From: Glaciecola sp964195425
GTDB taxonomy: Bacteria; Pseudomonadota; Gammaproteobacteria; Enterobacterales; Alteromonadaceae
DNA length: 64,000 nucleotides
Assembly (NCBI GenBank): GCA_964195425.1
Contig: CAXMOM010000039.1
Coordinates: 131,309 to 195,308 of the forward strand
Direction: 5' to 3'
The position numbers and the translations under genes were made by a program. The notes beneath the pieces are model-generated. The model was not told the origin of the DNA. It searched no databases and saw nothing but the letters and a program-made list of their open reading frames with translations. Below, one piece after another: positions 56,667-64,000 of the stretch. How positions within the stretch are numbered: position 1 is the first letter of the stretch; each line of letters starts with the position of its first letter.

Positions 56667-57500
56667 TTGTCAACACGCCCCGCAATTGCTTGTGTATTTG
56701 GTAACCCCATTGAGCAAAGTAAATCACCTATTATTCACGCCATGTTTGCCAAGCAATTTGATATGCCTTTGGATTATCAAAAACGTTTAGCGCCCGTCGA
56801 CGGCTTTGCCTTATCAGCGGAGCAATTTTTTACTAATGATGCTTGCATTGGCGCTAACGTGACAATGCCGTTTAAGCTTGATGCTTTGAAATGGGTAGAT
56901 ACGCTATCGTCCCAAGCTAAGCGAGCTGGTGCTGTGAATACCATTATTAAGAAGGCAGACGGTTTTATAGGGGACAACACCGACGGCGAAGGCCTTGTTG
57001 CCGATTTACATAATCATGGCGTTGATGTAAACAGGGCAAAAATATTGATGATTGGTGCCGGTGGTGCGGCAAAGGGCGCACTCCCAGCCTTGGTTGATGC
57101 AGGTATCAATAGCGTTTCCATTTACAATAGAAGCCCGAATAAAGCAAAACAGCTTGTTGCTTATACTAATAGCTACGCAAACAAAACAGCTCAGCTGTAC
57201 GAAGAAAACAGCGGTGAATTATTTGATATTGTGATAAATGCTACTTCGCTTAGCTTACAGGACGATGTTCCCGATTTGCCCGACAGTATATTTGCTAACC
57301 AGCCGAGCGTTTACGACATGGTTTACCTGCCAAAGCCAACGGCGTTTATGCAAAAGGCAAATAAACTAGGCTGCGCTACTACTATTGATGGTTTAGGAAT
57401 GCTTGTTAATCAAGCCGCACAGAGCTTTTATTTGTGGTTTGATTACAAGCCTAACTGTGAGCCTGTGTATAAGTATTTACGCGCGTTAAACGCAAACTAA
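56667..57500 (+). CDS. aroE: Shikimate dehydrogenase
   Basis: Reduces 3-dehydroshikimate to shikimate with NADPH. The product has the substrate loop CVFGNPIEQSKSPIIH, catalytic Lys in NVTMPFKLDAL, GAVNTI, GDNTDGEGLV and the nucleotide motif MIGAGGAAKGAL. GLGMLVNQAAQSFYLW lies near the end. The open frame reaches back to a TTG at 56607 and an ATG at 56631. The family N-terminus fits the TTG at 56667 best, with AAGG upstream (277 residues). Confidence 0.94.
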   Translation: MSTRPAIACVFGNPIEQSKSPIIHAMFAKQFDMPLDYQKRLAPVDGFALSAEQFFTNDACIGANVTMPFKLDALKWVDTLSSQAKRAGAVNTIIKKADGFIGDNTDGEGLVADLHNHGVDVNRAKILMIGAGGAAKGALPALVDAGINSVSIYNRSPNKAKQLVAYTNSYANKTAQLYEENSGELFDIVINATSLSLQDDVPDLPDSIFANQPSVYDMVYLPKPTAFMQKANKLGCATTIDGLGMLVNQAAQSFYLWFDYKPNCEPVYKYLRALNAN

Positions 57501-57510
57501 AGCATACTTT

Positions 57511-57546
57511 CACTATCACTATCACTATCACTATCACTATCACTAC
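57511..57546. repeat. Hexanucleotide tandem repeat (CACTAT)6
   Basis: Six head-to-tail copies of CACTAT, the last with one change, lie 10 bases after the aroE stop. Such short tandem arrays vary in copy number by slippage. It is intergenic, so any effect would be on transcription or nothing. Confidence 0.9.
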
Positions 57547-57676
57547 ATTATATGTTAATTGATCATCTTAGTTATTAATTTAGCCAATAAAAAGTAGCAT
57601 GTTCGACTGAGGTTTTTTGGCTGTAAGCGGTCTTAGTATTTGTGTAGTAATCATAAAATTGCAAAAAGGTCTAAAC

Positions 57677-58440
57677 ATGTCTGTTTCAAACCGTCTTAAT
57701 CAGCCCATATTAGTTATCTCTTTATGCCGGTTTGTTTTTTTGTTTACAGCTTGTGCAAAAAATACCGAAATAGACATGCCCCAAGCCAAGCCAAATAAGG
57801 CGCATCCCAATGTTGTTATTTTTTATATTGATGACTTAGGCTATGGCGGTATAAGGGTATAAGGGTATAAGGGTATATGGTGCAGTTGGCGTTGAAACGC
57901 CGTCCATCGACCAACTCGCTGCCGGTGGTGTAATGTTCACCGACGCGCTATTCTCTTTTAACGGGTGAACATGGCTTTAGAAGTCAGGCCGCGATTTTCC
58001 CCGATGATGCGCCTGCACTAATTAAAATCGATAAGCCTACTTTGCCTGCAATGCTCAAAAAAGCAGGTTACGCAACCGCAGTTGTGGGTAAGTGGCATTT
58101 GGGTTTAGGCGAAGGTAATGTTGATTGGAACCAAGAAATAAAACCTGGACTATTAGACATTGGATTTGACTATAGCTTTTTATTACCGGCCACTGGCTAT
58201 AGAGTACCCAATGTATATGTTGAAAATAGGCGCGCTGATTCGTTACCTGAAATTGAGGCCGCTCGTGGTCAGCTTGACTTAAGTGCCAACTATATTGTGA
58301 GCAAAAAGCTTAAATTTAATTTCAATGTGGTTAACTTAAATGAATCTGAAACAGAAAGGTTTATGAAATACGAGCAACTTACCAATTACATAGCGAGTGC
58401 CAGCCGTCGTTTTACACTTGGCGCGGTATATCGCTTTTAG
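57677..58440 (+). pseudogene. Sulfatase remnant fused to the C-terminus of a TonB-dependent receptor
   Basis: The 5' part is an arylsulfatase-like gene: a signal/lipobox region, then HPNVVIFYIDDLGYG, VETPSIDQLAAGGVMFTDA, YSLLTGEHGFRSQ, AVVGKWHLGLGE and ATGYRVPNVYVENRR. It is broken twice. An 8-bp unit GGTATAAG is expanded at 57848-57879, shifting the frame. A deletion at about 57945 removes the segment that should hold the active-site cysteine (CxPSR). From about 58234 the frame runs straight into the last 68 residues of a TonB-dependent receptor (LDLSANYIVSKKLKFNFNVV ... RRFTLGAVYRF). Both parents are therefore dead. The fusion point implies loss of the intervening DNA. Confidence 0.85.
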
Positions 58441-58469
58441 GTTTTGATGTAGGTTTGTAAAAGCAAACA

Positions 58470-58495
58470 AGGTGTCGAAGCGCTCTTCGGCACCT
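58470..58495. repeat. Strong intergenic hairpin before the GH2 gene
   Basis: AGGTGTCGAAG and CTTCGGCACCT form an 11-bp stem (one G-U pair) around CGCT. There is no U tract. It may be an old terminator of the lost receptor gene or an mRNA stabiliser. Confidence 0.55.
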
Positions 58496-58533
58496 ACACT
58501 TCCAAAAATTCACTTGCTTGGTCTAGGGTACTA

Positions 58534-61500
58534 ATGATTCGACAAACTATCTCCACCAAATTTAGCCATTTTATTTGTCTTTTAACGCTCGCAACCGTGG
58601 TTTCATGTTCGAATGTTCCTTTGTCTGTTGACAGTGAACTATTGGTCGAACCAAAACCGGTGGCTGTGCACTGGCAAAATCCAGAAATTTTTGAAGAAAA
58701 CAAATTACCTGCAAGGGCAAGTTTTTTTGCCTTTGAAAATATGCAACATACGGAACAAAATAACATAGTAAATTCTTCCCGATTCATGTCATTGAATGGC
58801 GATTGGTTATTCTACCGTTCACAAAACCCAGCGCAGCACCCAAAAGATTTTTACCAATTAAACTACAAGCTAAACGCGTTTAAAACGATTAGGGTTCCCG
58901 GAAGCCCAGAGTTTGCTGGCGAAGGCACGCCTTACTACAAAAATATCGACTACGTGTTTCCTGAAAATCAGCCCTTTGTCCCTACCGATTATAATCCTGT
59001 TAACGCTTATGTAAAATTTGTAGAGCTTGATAGAAAGTGGCAAAACATGCGCACGGTGCTGCATATTGGCGGTATTAATTCTGCCGCTTATGTGTGGGTG
59101 AATGGCGAATATGTTGGATATACACAAGGTGCCAAATTGCCGGCTGAATTTGATATTAGTGCCTTTTTAACAAAGGGCAAAAACAAAATTGCTATTGAAA
59201 ATATTCGTTGGAGCGACGGTAGTTATTTAGAAGATCAAGACGGTTGGAATACTAGTGGTATTGAGCGGAATGTTTATTTGTATGCAACACCAAACACACA
59301 TATACACGACATAAGTGTTAATGCATCGTTAGATAACACTTATAAAACGGGTGAACTTTCTGTTGCCTTAGATCTTACAAAAAGCGCTCTGTCTGAGAAT
59401 GTAAGGCTAAGTGCAAAGTTAGTGGATAAAGAGCAAGTTATTCATACAGGTGCATTGCTTCTTAATGAACAGAATCAATATACATTCTCCACCTCGATAC
59501 CCATGGTAAGAAAATGGTCGGCTGAATCACCGCACTTGTATGACTTGATTATTTCAATGGAAAATACCGACACCAATGAAGGTGAGTACATCAAGATCCC
59601 TGTGGGTTTTCGTAAGCTAGAGTTAGTAGGTGGCGTGTTTAAAGTGAACGGTGAAATGGTCACTATACGGGGCGTCAACCGAGTTGAACATCATATGTAT
59701 GGTGGGCGAGTGGTCACTAAAGCCGATATGCTCAAAGATGTACAATTAATGAAGTCGTTTAATATTAATGCGCTACGCATGGCTCATTTTCCTAATGATC
59801 CCTATATTTATGAGTTAGCCGACAAATACGGCCTTTATGTGATGGATGAAGCGAACATTGAGTCGCATAAATATATGCAGCTTGGGAATCAAAACAAAGA
59901 CCAAGAAAAATATCACTTAGGTTTTCAACCCGAATGGGAGGCGGCGCATCTTTCACGTATTACGCGAATGGTCGAGCGAGACAAAAATCATCCTTCTATT
60001 ATTTTTTGGTCAATGGGTAACGAGGCGGGTTTAGGCCAAGCATTCGAAAAGGGTGCACAAGCTATACGCAAACTTGATCCTTCACGCCCCGTCACCTATG
60101 GCGGTTGGGGAACAGTTAATGGACATTCTGTGCTTGATTATGTAGATATTTATACCCCTATGTATGACTCCATTGGGGAACTTGAAGACTACATTGCTGC
60201 TAACCCTAATCAGCCATTAATAATGGCAGAATACGCCCATGCAATGGGGAACAGCTTGGGTAACTTAGATAAATATTGGCAAGCCATTTATGCTAATCGC
60301 CAGTTACAAGGTGGTTTTATTTGGGATTGGGTTGACCAAACTATATTATTAGAAACGCCCCAAGGGCAAAAGTATTGGGGTTACGGTGGTGATTTTAATG
60401 ACCAGAATAACGACGGTAACTTTTTAGCTAACGGTCTTATTCAAGCAGACAGAACACCAAATCCGCATTTGTATGAGGCGAAGAAAGTTTATCAACCTAT
60501 TCATTTTAGCTTGACCGACATAAGCAACTTCACGGTATCGGTAACTAATAAATACAACTTTCTAGACTTGTCCCATTTGAATTTCTACTGGCGATTAGAG
60601 CGCAACGGTGAGCCAATTGCCAGTTCACACCTCGATGGGCTGGACAATACAAAGCCAAATCAATCGAGTTCAATTGCAATGGACTTAAGGCACTTAGTCA
60701 AAGATGGAAGCGGTGATTACCAAGTTACTATTTATGCCATTGATATGCGAAAAATGGAAAGAGCAAATATACCAAATGTTGTCGACGATGGCTCTCACGT
60801 TAAAAAAATGCGAAATTCGCAAGACATTCACGATCATGTAGCTGCATGGGAGCAGTTTGCATTGCAATCTCAAATACAAAATGGCCCGCTGACAGCCTCA
60901 AACTCTAAGCCAAGTAGCGCTCTAAATATTAATCAAAAGACGGGTTCAATTGTGGTTACAGGGTCAGATTTTTCGCTTGTCTTCGACAAATCAACAGGAT
61001 TAATTGAAGACTATCAATACCAACAGACGGCCATGCTAACTGAAGCACCGTCGCTTAATTTTTGGCGTTTACCTACCGACAATGACCGTGGTTGGAGCAT
61101 GCATAATAGAAACAGCATTTGGCGAACCGCTTCGATGAAACAAACCTTGGTTAGTTTTGATGTAGCTAAAGTTGACCCTAATAATGTCGTGATTACTGCT
61201 TTATATAATATTGCTAATGACGTAGCACAAACGACTATTCAATGGCATGTCAATTCCCAAGGGCGTATTCAGGCTAAGGTGCATTTTTTACCAACTAGCG
61301 CAAAACTGCCGCTAATGCCAAGGATTGGACTGCATATGTCTATTCCAGAAAATATGAAAAGCTTAGCTTGGTACGGACGTGGGCCACACGAAAATTACGT
61401 CGACAGAAAAACTAGCGCCGCGGTTGGTTTGTATACATCAACAGTTTCTGAACAATTACATGACTATTCGCGCCTACAAGAGAGCGGCAATAAAACCGAT

Positions 61501-61791
61501 ACACATTGGTTTACAGTCGTAAATAGTGGCGGCATAGGTTGGCGCTTCACTAGTGATGACGTATTCCAATTTAGTGCCCTCCAAGGTGATAAGTATCATC
61601 TTTATCCTGAAAAAAATCACCCCCGGCACGTTTCGGCTATCAATTACCCAAATAGTAATGTTGTGCGCTTGGACTATTTACATATGGGAGTGGGTGGCGA
61701 TGATAGCTGGGGTGCCAAGCCTCATAAGGAATTTTTAGTTCGCCCGCAAGAATATTCCTTTTCGTTTGTGATGGAGCCTATAAATGAATAA
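58534..61791 (+). CDS. Lipoprotein GH2 beta-galactosidase (LacZ-like)
   Basis: A 1085-residue glycoside hydrolase of family 2 with LacZ architecture. It starts with a lipoprotein signal (lipobox VVSC near residue 25), so it is probably anchored at the cell envelope. The sugar-binding domain has WSDGSYLEDQDGWNTSGIER, the TIM barrel NRVEHHMYGGRV, acid/base Glu497 in WSMGNEAGLG and nucleophile Glu566 in IMAEYAHAMGNS. The C-terminal domain has GDDSWGAKPHKEF, matching the LacZ Trp999 region. The gene looks intact. Between wrecked sulfatase/receptor and beta-helix genes, its natural substrate was probably a sulfated or algal galactan; that is inference. Confidence 0.93.
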   Translation: MIRQTISTKFSHFICLLTLATVVSCSNVPLSVDSELLVEPKPVAVHWQNPEIFEENKLPARASFFAFENMQHTEQNNIVNSSRFMSLNGDWLFYRSQNPAQHPKDFYQLNYKLNAFKTIRVPGSPEFAGEGTPYYKNIDYVFPENQPFVPTDYNPVNAYVKFVELDRKWQNMRTVLHIGGINSAAYVWVNGEYVGYTQGAKLPAEFDISAFLTKGKNKIAIENIRWSDGSYLEDQDGWNTSGIERNVYLYATPNTHIHDISVNASLDNTYKTGELSVALDLTKSALSENVRLSAKLVDKEQVIHTGALLLNEQNQYTFSTSIPMVRKWSAESPHLYDLIISMENTDTNEGEYIKIPVGFRKLELVGGVFKVNGEMVTIRGVNRVEHHMYGGRVVTKADMLKDVQLMKSFNINALRMAHFPNDPYIYELADKYGLYVMDEANIESHKYMQLGNQNKDQEKYHLGFQPEWEAAHLSRITRMVERDKNHPSIIFWSMGNEAGLGQAFEKGAQAIRKLDPSRPVTYGGWGTVNGHSVLDYVDIYTPMYDSIGELEDYIAANPNQPLIMAEYAHAMGNSLGNLDKYWQAIYANRQLQGGFIWDWVDQTILLETPQGQKYWGYGGDFNDQNNDGNFLANGLIQADRTPNPHLYEAKKVYQPIHFSLTDISNFTVSVTNKYNFLDLSHLNFYWRLERNGEPIASSHLDGLDNTKPNQSSSIAMDLRHLVKDGSGDYQVTIYAIDMRKMERANIPNVVDDGSHVKKMRNSQDIHDHVAAWEQFALQSQIQNGPLTASNSKPSSALNINQKTGSIVVTGSDFSLVFDKSTGLIEDYQYQQTAMLTEAPSLNFWRLPTDNDRGWSMHNRNSIWRTASMKQTLVSFDVAKVDPNNVVITALYNIANDVAQTTIQWHVNSQGRIQAKVHFLPTSAKLPLMPRIGLHMSIPENMKSLAWYGRGPHENYVDRKTSAAVGLYTSTVSEQLHDYSRLQESGNKTDTHWFTVVNSGGIGWRFTSDDVFQFSALQGDKYHLYPEKNHPRHVSAINYPNSNVVRLDYLHMGVGGDDSWGAKPHKEFLVRPQEYSFSFVMEPINE

Positions 61792-62317
61792 ATTTGTTAG
61801 TCAGGATTTTAGCTGTAAAAGCAACTTACTATTGCTCGCCTTATCATTTATAACAATACTATTGTAGTTGAAAAAGGTATTGTCTCAAAAATAGCTATAG
61901 ATAGGGCAACAAAAGGCGTACGTATAGCGAATAACATTTTTTATGTTGTTGCCCCTTCGGCCTATGTATTAGGCGATCAGTACAAGCCGCAGCGGCTGTC
62001 TCAGGAAAAAATAAGCAGTATGATGTTTTCTAATAACGTATTTTTTTCTCCTACAAGTTGGCCATTATCAGCGCCTATACAAGATGCAGATCCCATATTC
62101 GACGATCCTTTATTTAAACAAAAAAATAGGCAATCTATAAGCGATTTTAGTCCTATGAATGCGGCTTTGGTAAAAAAACAAAGGGATGATAATCAAACCA
62201 TTGATTGATGACATTATGGGCTTATTTTTGGGTCTAGATGTAAAGTATGACATCTTAGGCAATAAGATATTATCTAAACCAGATGTAGGCGCCATTGAGT
62301 TAGACCCAAAACCGTAA
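61784..62317 (+). pseudogene. Internally deleted secreted beta-helix protein gene
   Basis: An ATG overlapping the GH2 stop opens MNKFVSQDFSCKSNLLLLAL, a signal peptide, and stops after 27 codons. Immediately, in another frame, a beta-helix C-terminal region begins (IYNNTIVVEKG, GVRIANNIFYVV, MFSNNVFFSPTSWPL, DADPIFDDPLF) and runs to 62208. A frameshift at a run of seven A leads to KPLIDDIMGLFLGLDVKYDI and the terminal KPDVGAIEL. So the 5' end and 3' end survive while the middle has gone. Right-handed beta-helix enzymes include many polysaccharide hydrolases and lyases; the family is not determined. Confidence 0.75.
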
Positions 62318-62339
62318 TGTTTGTTGCTAATTGCAAAGT

Positions 62340-62873
62340 CTAATCGTTATTCATATACTCATTTTTTAGCAATACATAATTCGTGGCTGATTCCTTTAGA
62401 AAAGCTTTTTCATGATCATGCAAAGCACGTTTTTTAGTCGCGGGATTACCCACGTATAAAAAACCACTCTCTAGTCGCTTATTAGGTGTAACTAATGCGC
62501 CAGCGGCTATAAATACATCATCTTCTACTACCACACCATCCATAACAATCGCGCCCATCCCAACTAATATTCGATTACCAAGAACACAACCGTGTAACAT
62601 GCATTTATGTCCTACCGTTACATCATCGCCAATAATAAGCGGAAAACCATCGGGGTTCTTTTTACTGATGCGGCTTACATGCAAAACACTGCCGTCTTGA
62701 ATATTAGTGCGTTGCCCAATCCTAATAATATTAACGTCTCCGCGGGCAGCAACCAATGGCCAAACGCTGCTATCGGTGCCTAAATGTATATCACCTGCAA
62801 GTAGAGCGGTCTCATCAACATAAACCGTTTTATCAAAAGTAGGGGTGACATTCTTGAATGCTTTAATTGGCAT
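62340..62873 (-). CDS. yrdA: Gamma-carbonic anhydrase-like hexapeptide repeat protein
   Basis: A 177-residue left-handed beta-helix protein of the YrdA/gamma-carbonic anhydrase family. It has TVYVDETALLAGDIHLGTDS, VWPLVAARGDVNIIRIGQRT, NIQDGSVLHV and GDDVTVGHKCMLHGCVLGNR, with zinc histidines in LHV and GHKCMLHG. Carbonic anhydrase activity is unproven for YrdA proteins. In E. coli the gene lies between aroE and rrnD, matching the position here. Confidence 0.92.
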   Translation of the reverse strand: MPIKAFKNVTPTFDKTVYVDETALLAGDIHLGTDSSVWPLVAARGDVNIIRIGQRTNIQDGSVLHVSRISKKNPDGFPLIIGDDVTVGHKCMLHGCVLGNRILVGMGAIVMDGVVVEDDVFIAAGALVTPNKRLESGFLYVGNPATKKRALHDHEKAFLKESATNYVLLKNEYMNND

Positions 62874-62931
62874 GATTTGGTCTCTGTAACGTTAATTGAT
62901 TAATGTTGTAATTATTTGATAAGGACTTAGA

Positions 62932-63552
62932 TTAAGCAAGGGCTAACCAAACACCTATAATAGCGAGTAAAGCCCCGCCAATTCTATTAATCCACTGAGC
63001 ATGATTACCTTTATTTAAAATGCGCCGTAACCACTTGCCGCCATTGGCGTAAATTAGCATGCAGATTAATTCGCTCATCATTATAATAGACACTAACACT
63101 AATAGTTGAATAGGCAATGGTTTTGCGATGTCTAAAAAAGGCGGTAACAACGAAATCATAAAAGCCCAGCCTTTTGGGTTTGCAATGGCTGTTACAAAAC
63201 CCTGTAGGATGAGCTTGGTTGGTGTGATTTTACGGTAAGACATTTGTGTATCTGCTTCTATATGTACTTTGGTCATCCACATTTTTATGCCCAAATACAA
63301 AAGATACGTACCGCCTACCCATTTAAGTATAGTGAAAACAGTAGGGTATTGAATCATCACACTGGCGACACCAATTACCGCAAGTACCGCGACTAAAGCA
63401 ACTCCAAATACTTCCCCCAGCATCATATATAAGGTTTTTTTTACCCCAATGGTCATGCCTAATGTCATCGCTAAGCTCATACACATACCTGGAGTAAGCG
63501 AAATTACAAAGAATGTGGGAATGAATATCGCTAAAATAGTAAATTCTGGCAT
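62932..63552 (-). CDS. LysE family translocator
   Basis: A 206-residue exporter with six hydrophobic helices. The family motif LTPGMCMSLAMTLGMTIGVK replaces the commoner TPGPN, and YLLYLGIKMW and GFVTAIANPKGWAFMISLLP are clear. Members export amino acids or related metabolites; the substrate is unknown. It is intact, unlike the unrelated-looking pseudogene at 4554-5157. Confidence 0.88.
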   Translation of the reverse strand: MPEFTILAIFIPTFFVISLTPGMCMSLAMTLGMTIGVKKTLYMMLGEVFGVALVAVLAVIGVASVMIQYPTVFTILKWVGGTYLLYLGIKMWMTKVHIEADTQMSYRKITPTKLILQGFVTAIANPKGWAFMISLLPPFLDIAKPLPIQLLVLVSIIMMSELICMLIYANGGKWLRRILNKGNHAQWINRIGGALLAIIGVWLALA

Positions 63553-63754
63553 ATTGCCTAATTTCTTCCTCTATATATAGAAACTACAAATAAATTGCTT
63601 ACAAGACCTAATTTAATTGGACTGTGCCCAATGGTCAATCAAATTTATATCTTACATTATGTAGTATTGATGTTAAAAAGCTTTCATATTTTAAGCGTTT
63701 TGTTGTAAAAGTAATCAGATAGCCACAAAAATGCAAAGTATTTTAAAATTAGGC

Positions 63755-63790
63755 TTGAACATACTTTATATATATGTAGAATGCGCCCTC
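63755..63790 (+). promoter_or_regulatory. Strong promoter with GC-rich discriminator (rrn P1-like)
   Basis: TTGAAC (63755) and TAGAAT (63777) are spaced by 16 bases in AT-rich DNA, followed at once by GCGCCCTC. Such a GC-rich discriminator is the hallmark of stringently controlled ribosomal RNA promoters. Confidence 0.6.
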
Positions 63791-63858
63791 GCTTCGGGGA
63801 GTAGTGGTTAAGCTTTGAATGTAAAGGCAAAATCGACTGACTGAAGTGTCAAGGTTTA

Positions 63859-63878
63859 TGCGTCATTTCGATGACGCA
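63859..63878 (+). other. Hairpin with UUCG tetraloop in the rrn leader
   Basis: TGCGTCAT and ATGACGCA form a perfect 8-bp stem around TTCG, between the two promoters. Very stable; no U tract follows, so it is more likely a leader structure than a terminator. Confidence 0.7.
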
Positions 63879-63940
63879 GTTTGTGAAAATGAAAGGCGTA
63901 TTTGTAACAACAACTACTGCAAATAAATTCATAAAAAGTC

Positions 63941-63980
63941 TTGACAAAATTTGCGAGTGACGTAGTATTCGCATCCCGCT
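63941..63980 (+). promoter_or_regulatory. Strong promoter near the right edge (rrn P2-like)
   Basis: A perfect -35 TTGACA (63941) and TAGTAT (63963) spaced by 16 bases, with an A/T-rich upstream stretch and a following TCGCATCCCGC. With the tandem promoter 186 bases upstream and the yrdA neighbourhood, it probably drives a ribosomal RNA operon beyond base 64000. Confidence 0.7.
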
Positions 63981-64000
63981 TGAGGAGAGGCCTAGTCTCA

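Noticed and set aside
63783..63820. A tRNA-like stretch (GGGGAGTAGTGGTTAAGC).
   Set aside because: No anticodon arm, T arm or acceptor stem can be formed around it; it fits better as the leader after a promoter.
1..64000. CRISPR arrays, insertion sequences, prophage or toxin-antitoxin genes.
   Set aside because: No regularly spaced repeats, transposase, integrase, phage structural or toxin motifs were found on either strand.

Overview
The window reads as an origin-proximal stretch of a marine gammaproteobacterium of the order Alteromonadales (Alteromonas/Glaciecola-like). Grounds are the dnaN-recF-gyrB order at the left edge, the def-fmt-rsmB-trkA and dprA-smg-topA(zinc finger)-tsaC-hemF-aroE-yrdA blocks at the right, AT-rich coding sequence, and algal-polysaccharide gene remnants. 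The genus is inference.

Layout. 1-4.5 kb: dnaN (5' end outside the window), recF and gyrB. recF carries two identical parS-type ParB sites in opposite orientation. 4.5-10.7 kb: a broken LysE-type exporter gene, a lipoprotein S9 dipeptidyl-peptidase, a sulfite dehydrogenase pair (molybdopterin subunit plus cytochrome c) and a CPBP membrane protease. 10.8-19.2 kb: rsuA, then an adaptor/ATPase/permease ABC export operon divergent from a sigma-54-type response regulator and histidine kinase. Two phased 16-bp repeats lie between them. 19.2-25.4 kb: a porin and four redox genes (SDR, saccharopine-dehydrogenase-like, DUF2855, FAD/NAD(P) protein) of unknown pathway. 25.6-31.9 kb: a frameshifted ygjV, a dipeptide epimerase, a small lipoprotein, glyS/glyQ, a DUF2489 gene and yihI.

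32-42 kb: cytochrome c4, engB, a phytanoyl-CoA dioxygenase-family gene, a DnaJ-related gene, DoxX, an M14 peptidase and polA. 42.5-48.3 kb: trkH, facing the def-fmt-rsmB-trkA operon. 48.6-57.5 kb: a LysM protein, dprA, smg, the topoisomerase-type zinc-finger gene, tsaC, hemF, adenine deaminase, a TauE-type permease, ompW with FNR-like sites, and aroE. 57.5-62.3 kb: a decayed polysaccharide-utilisation locus, in which an apparently intact lipoprotein GH2 beta-galactosidase sits between a wrecked sulfatase/TonB-receptor fusion and an internally deleted beta-helix protein gene. 62.3-64 kb: a gamma-carbonic-anhydrase-like gene, a LysE exporter, and two tandem strong promoters on the + strand that look like the start of a ribosomal RNA operon just beyond the window.

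Most genes are conserved housekeeping functions. The accessory pieces are the regulated efflux system, the redox cluster and the decayed polysaccharide locus. No CRISPR array, insertion sequence, prophage or complete RNA gene was recognised.
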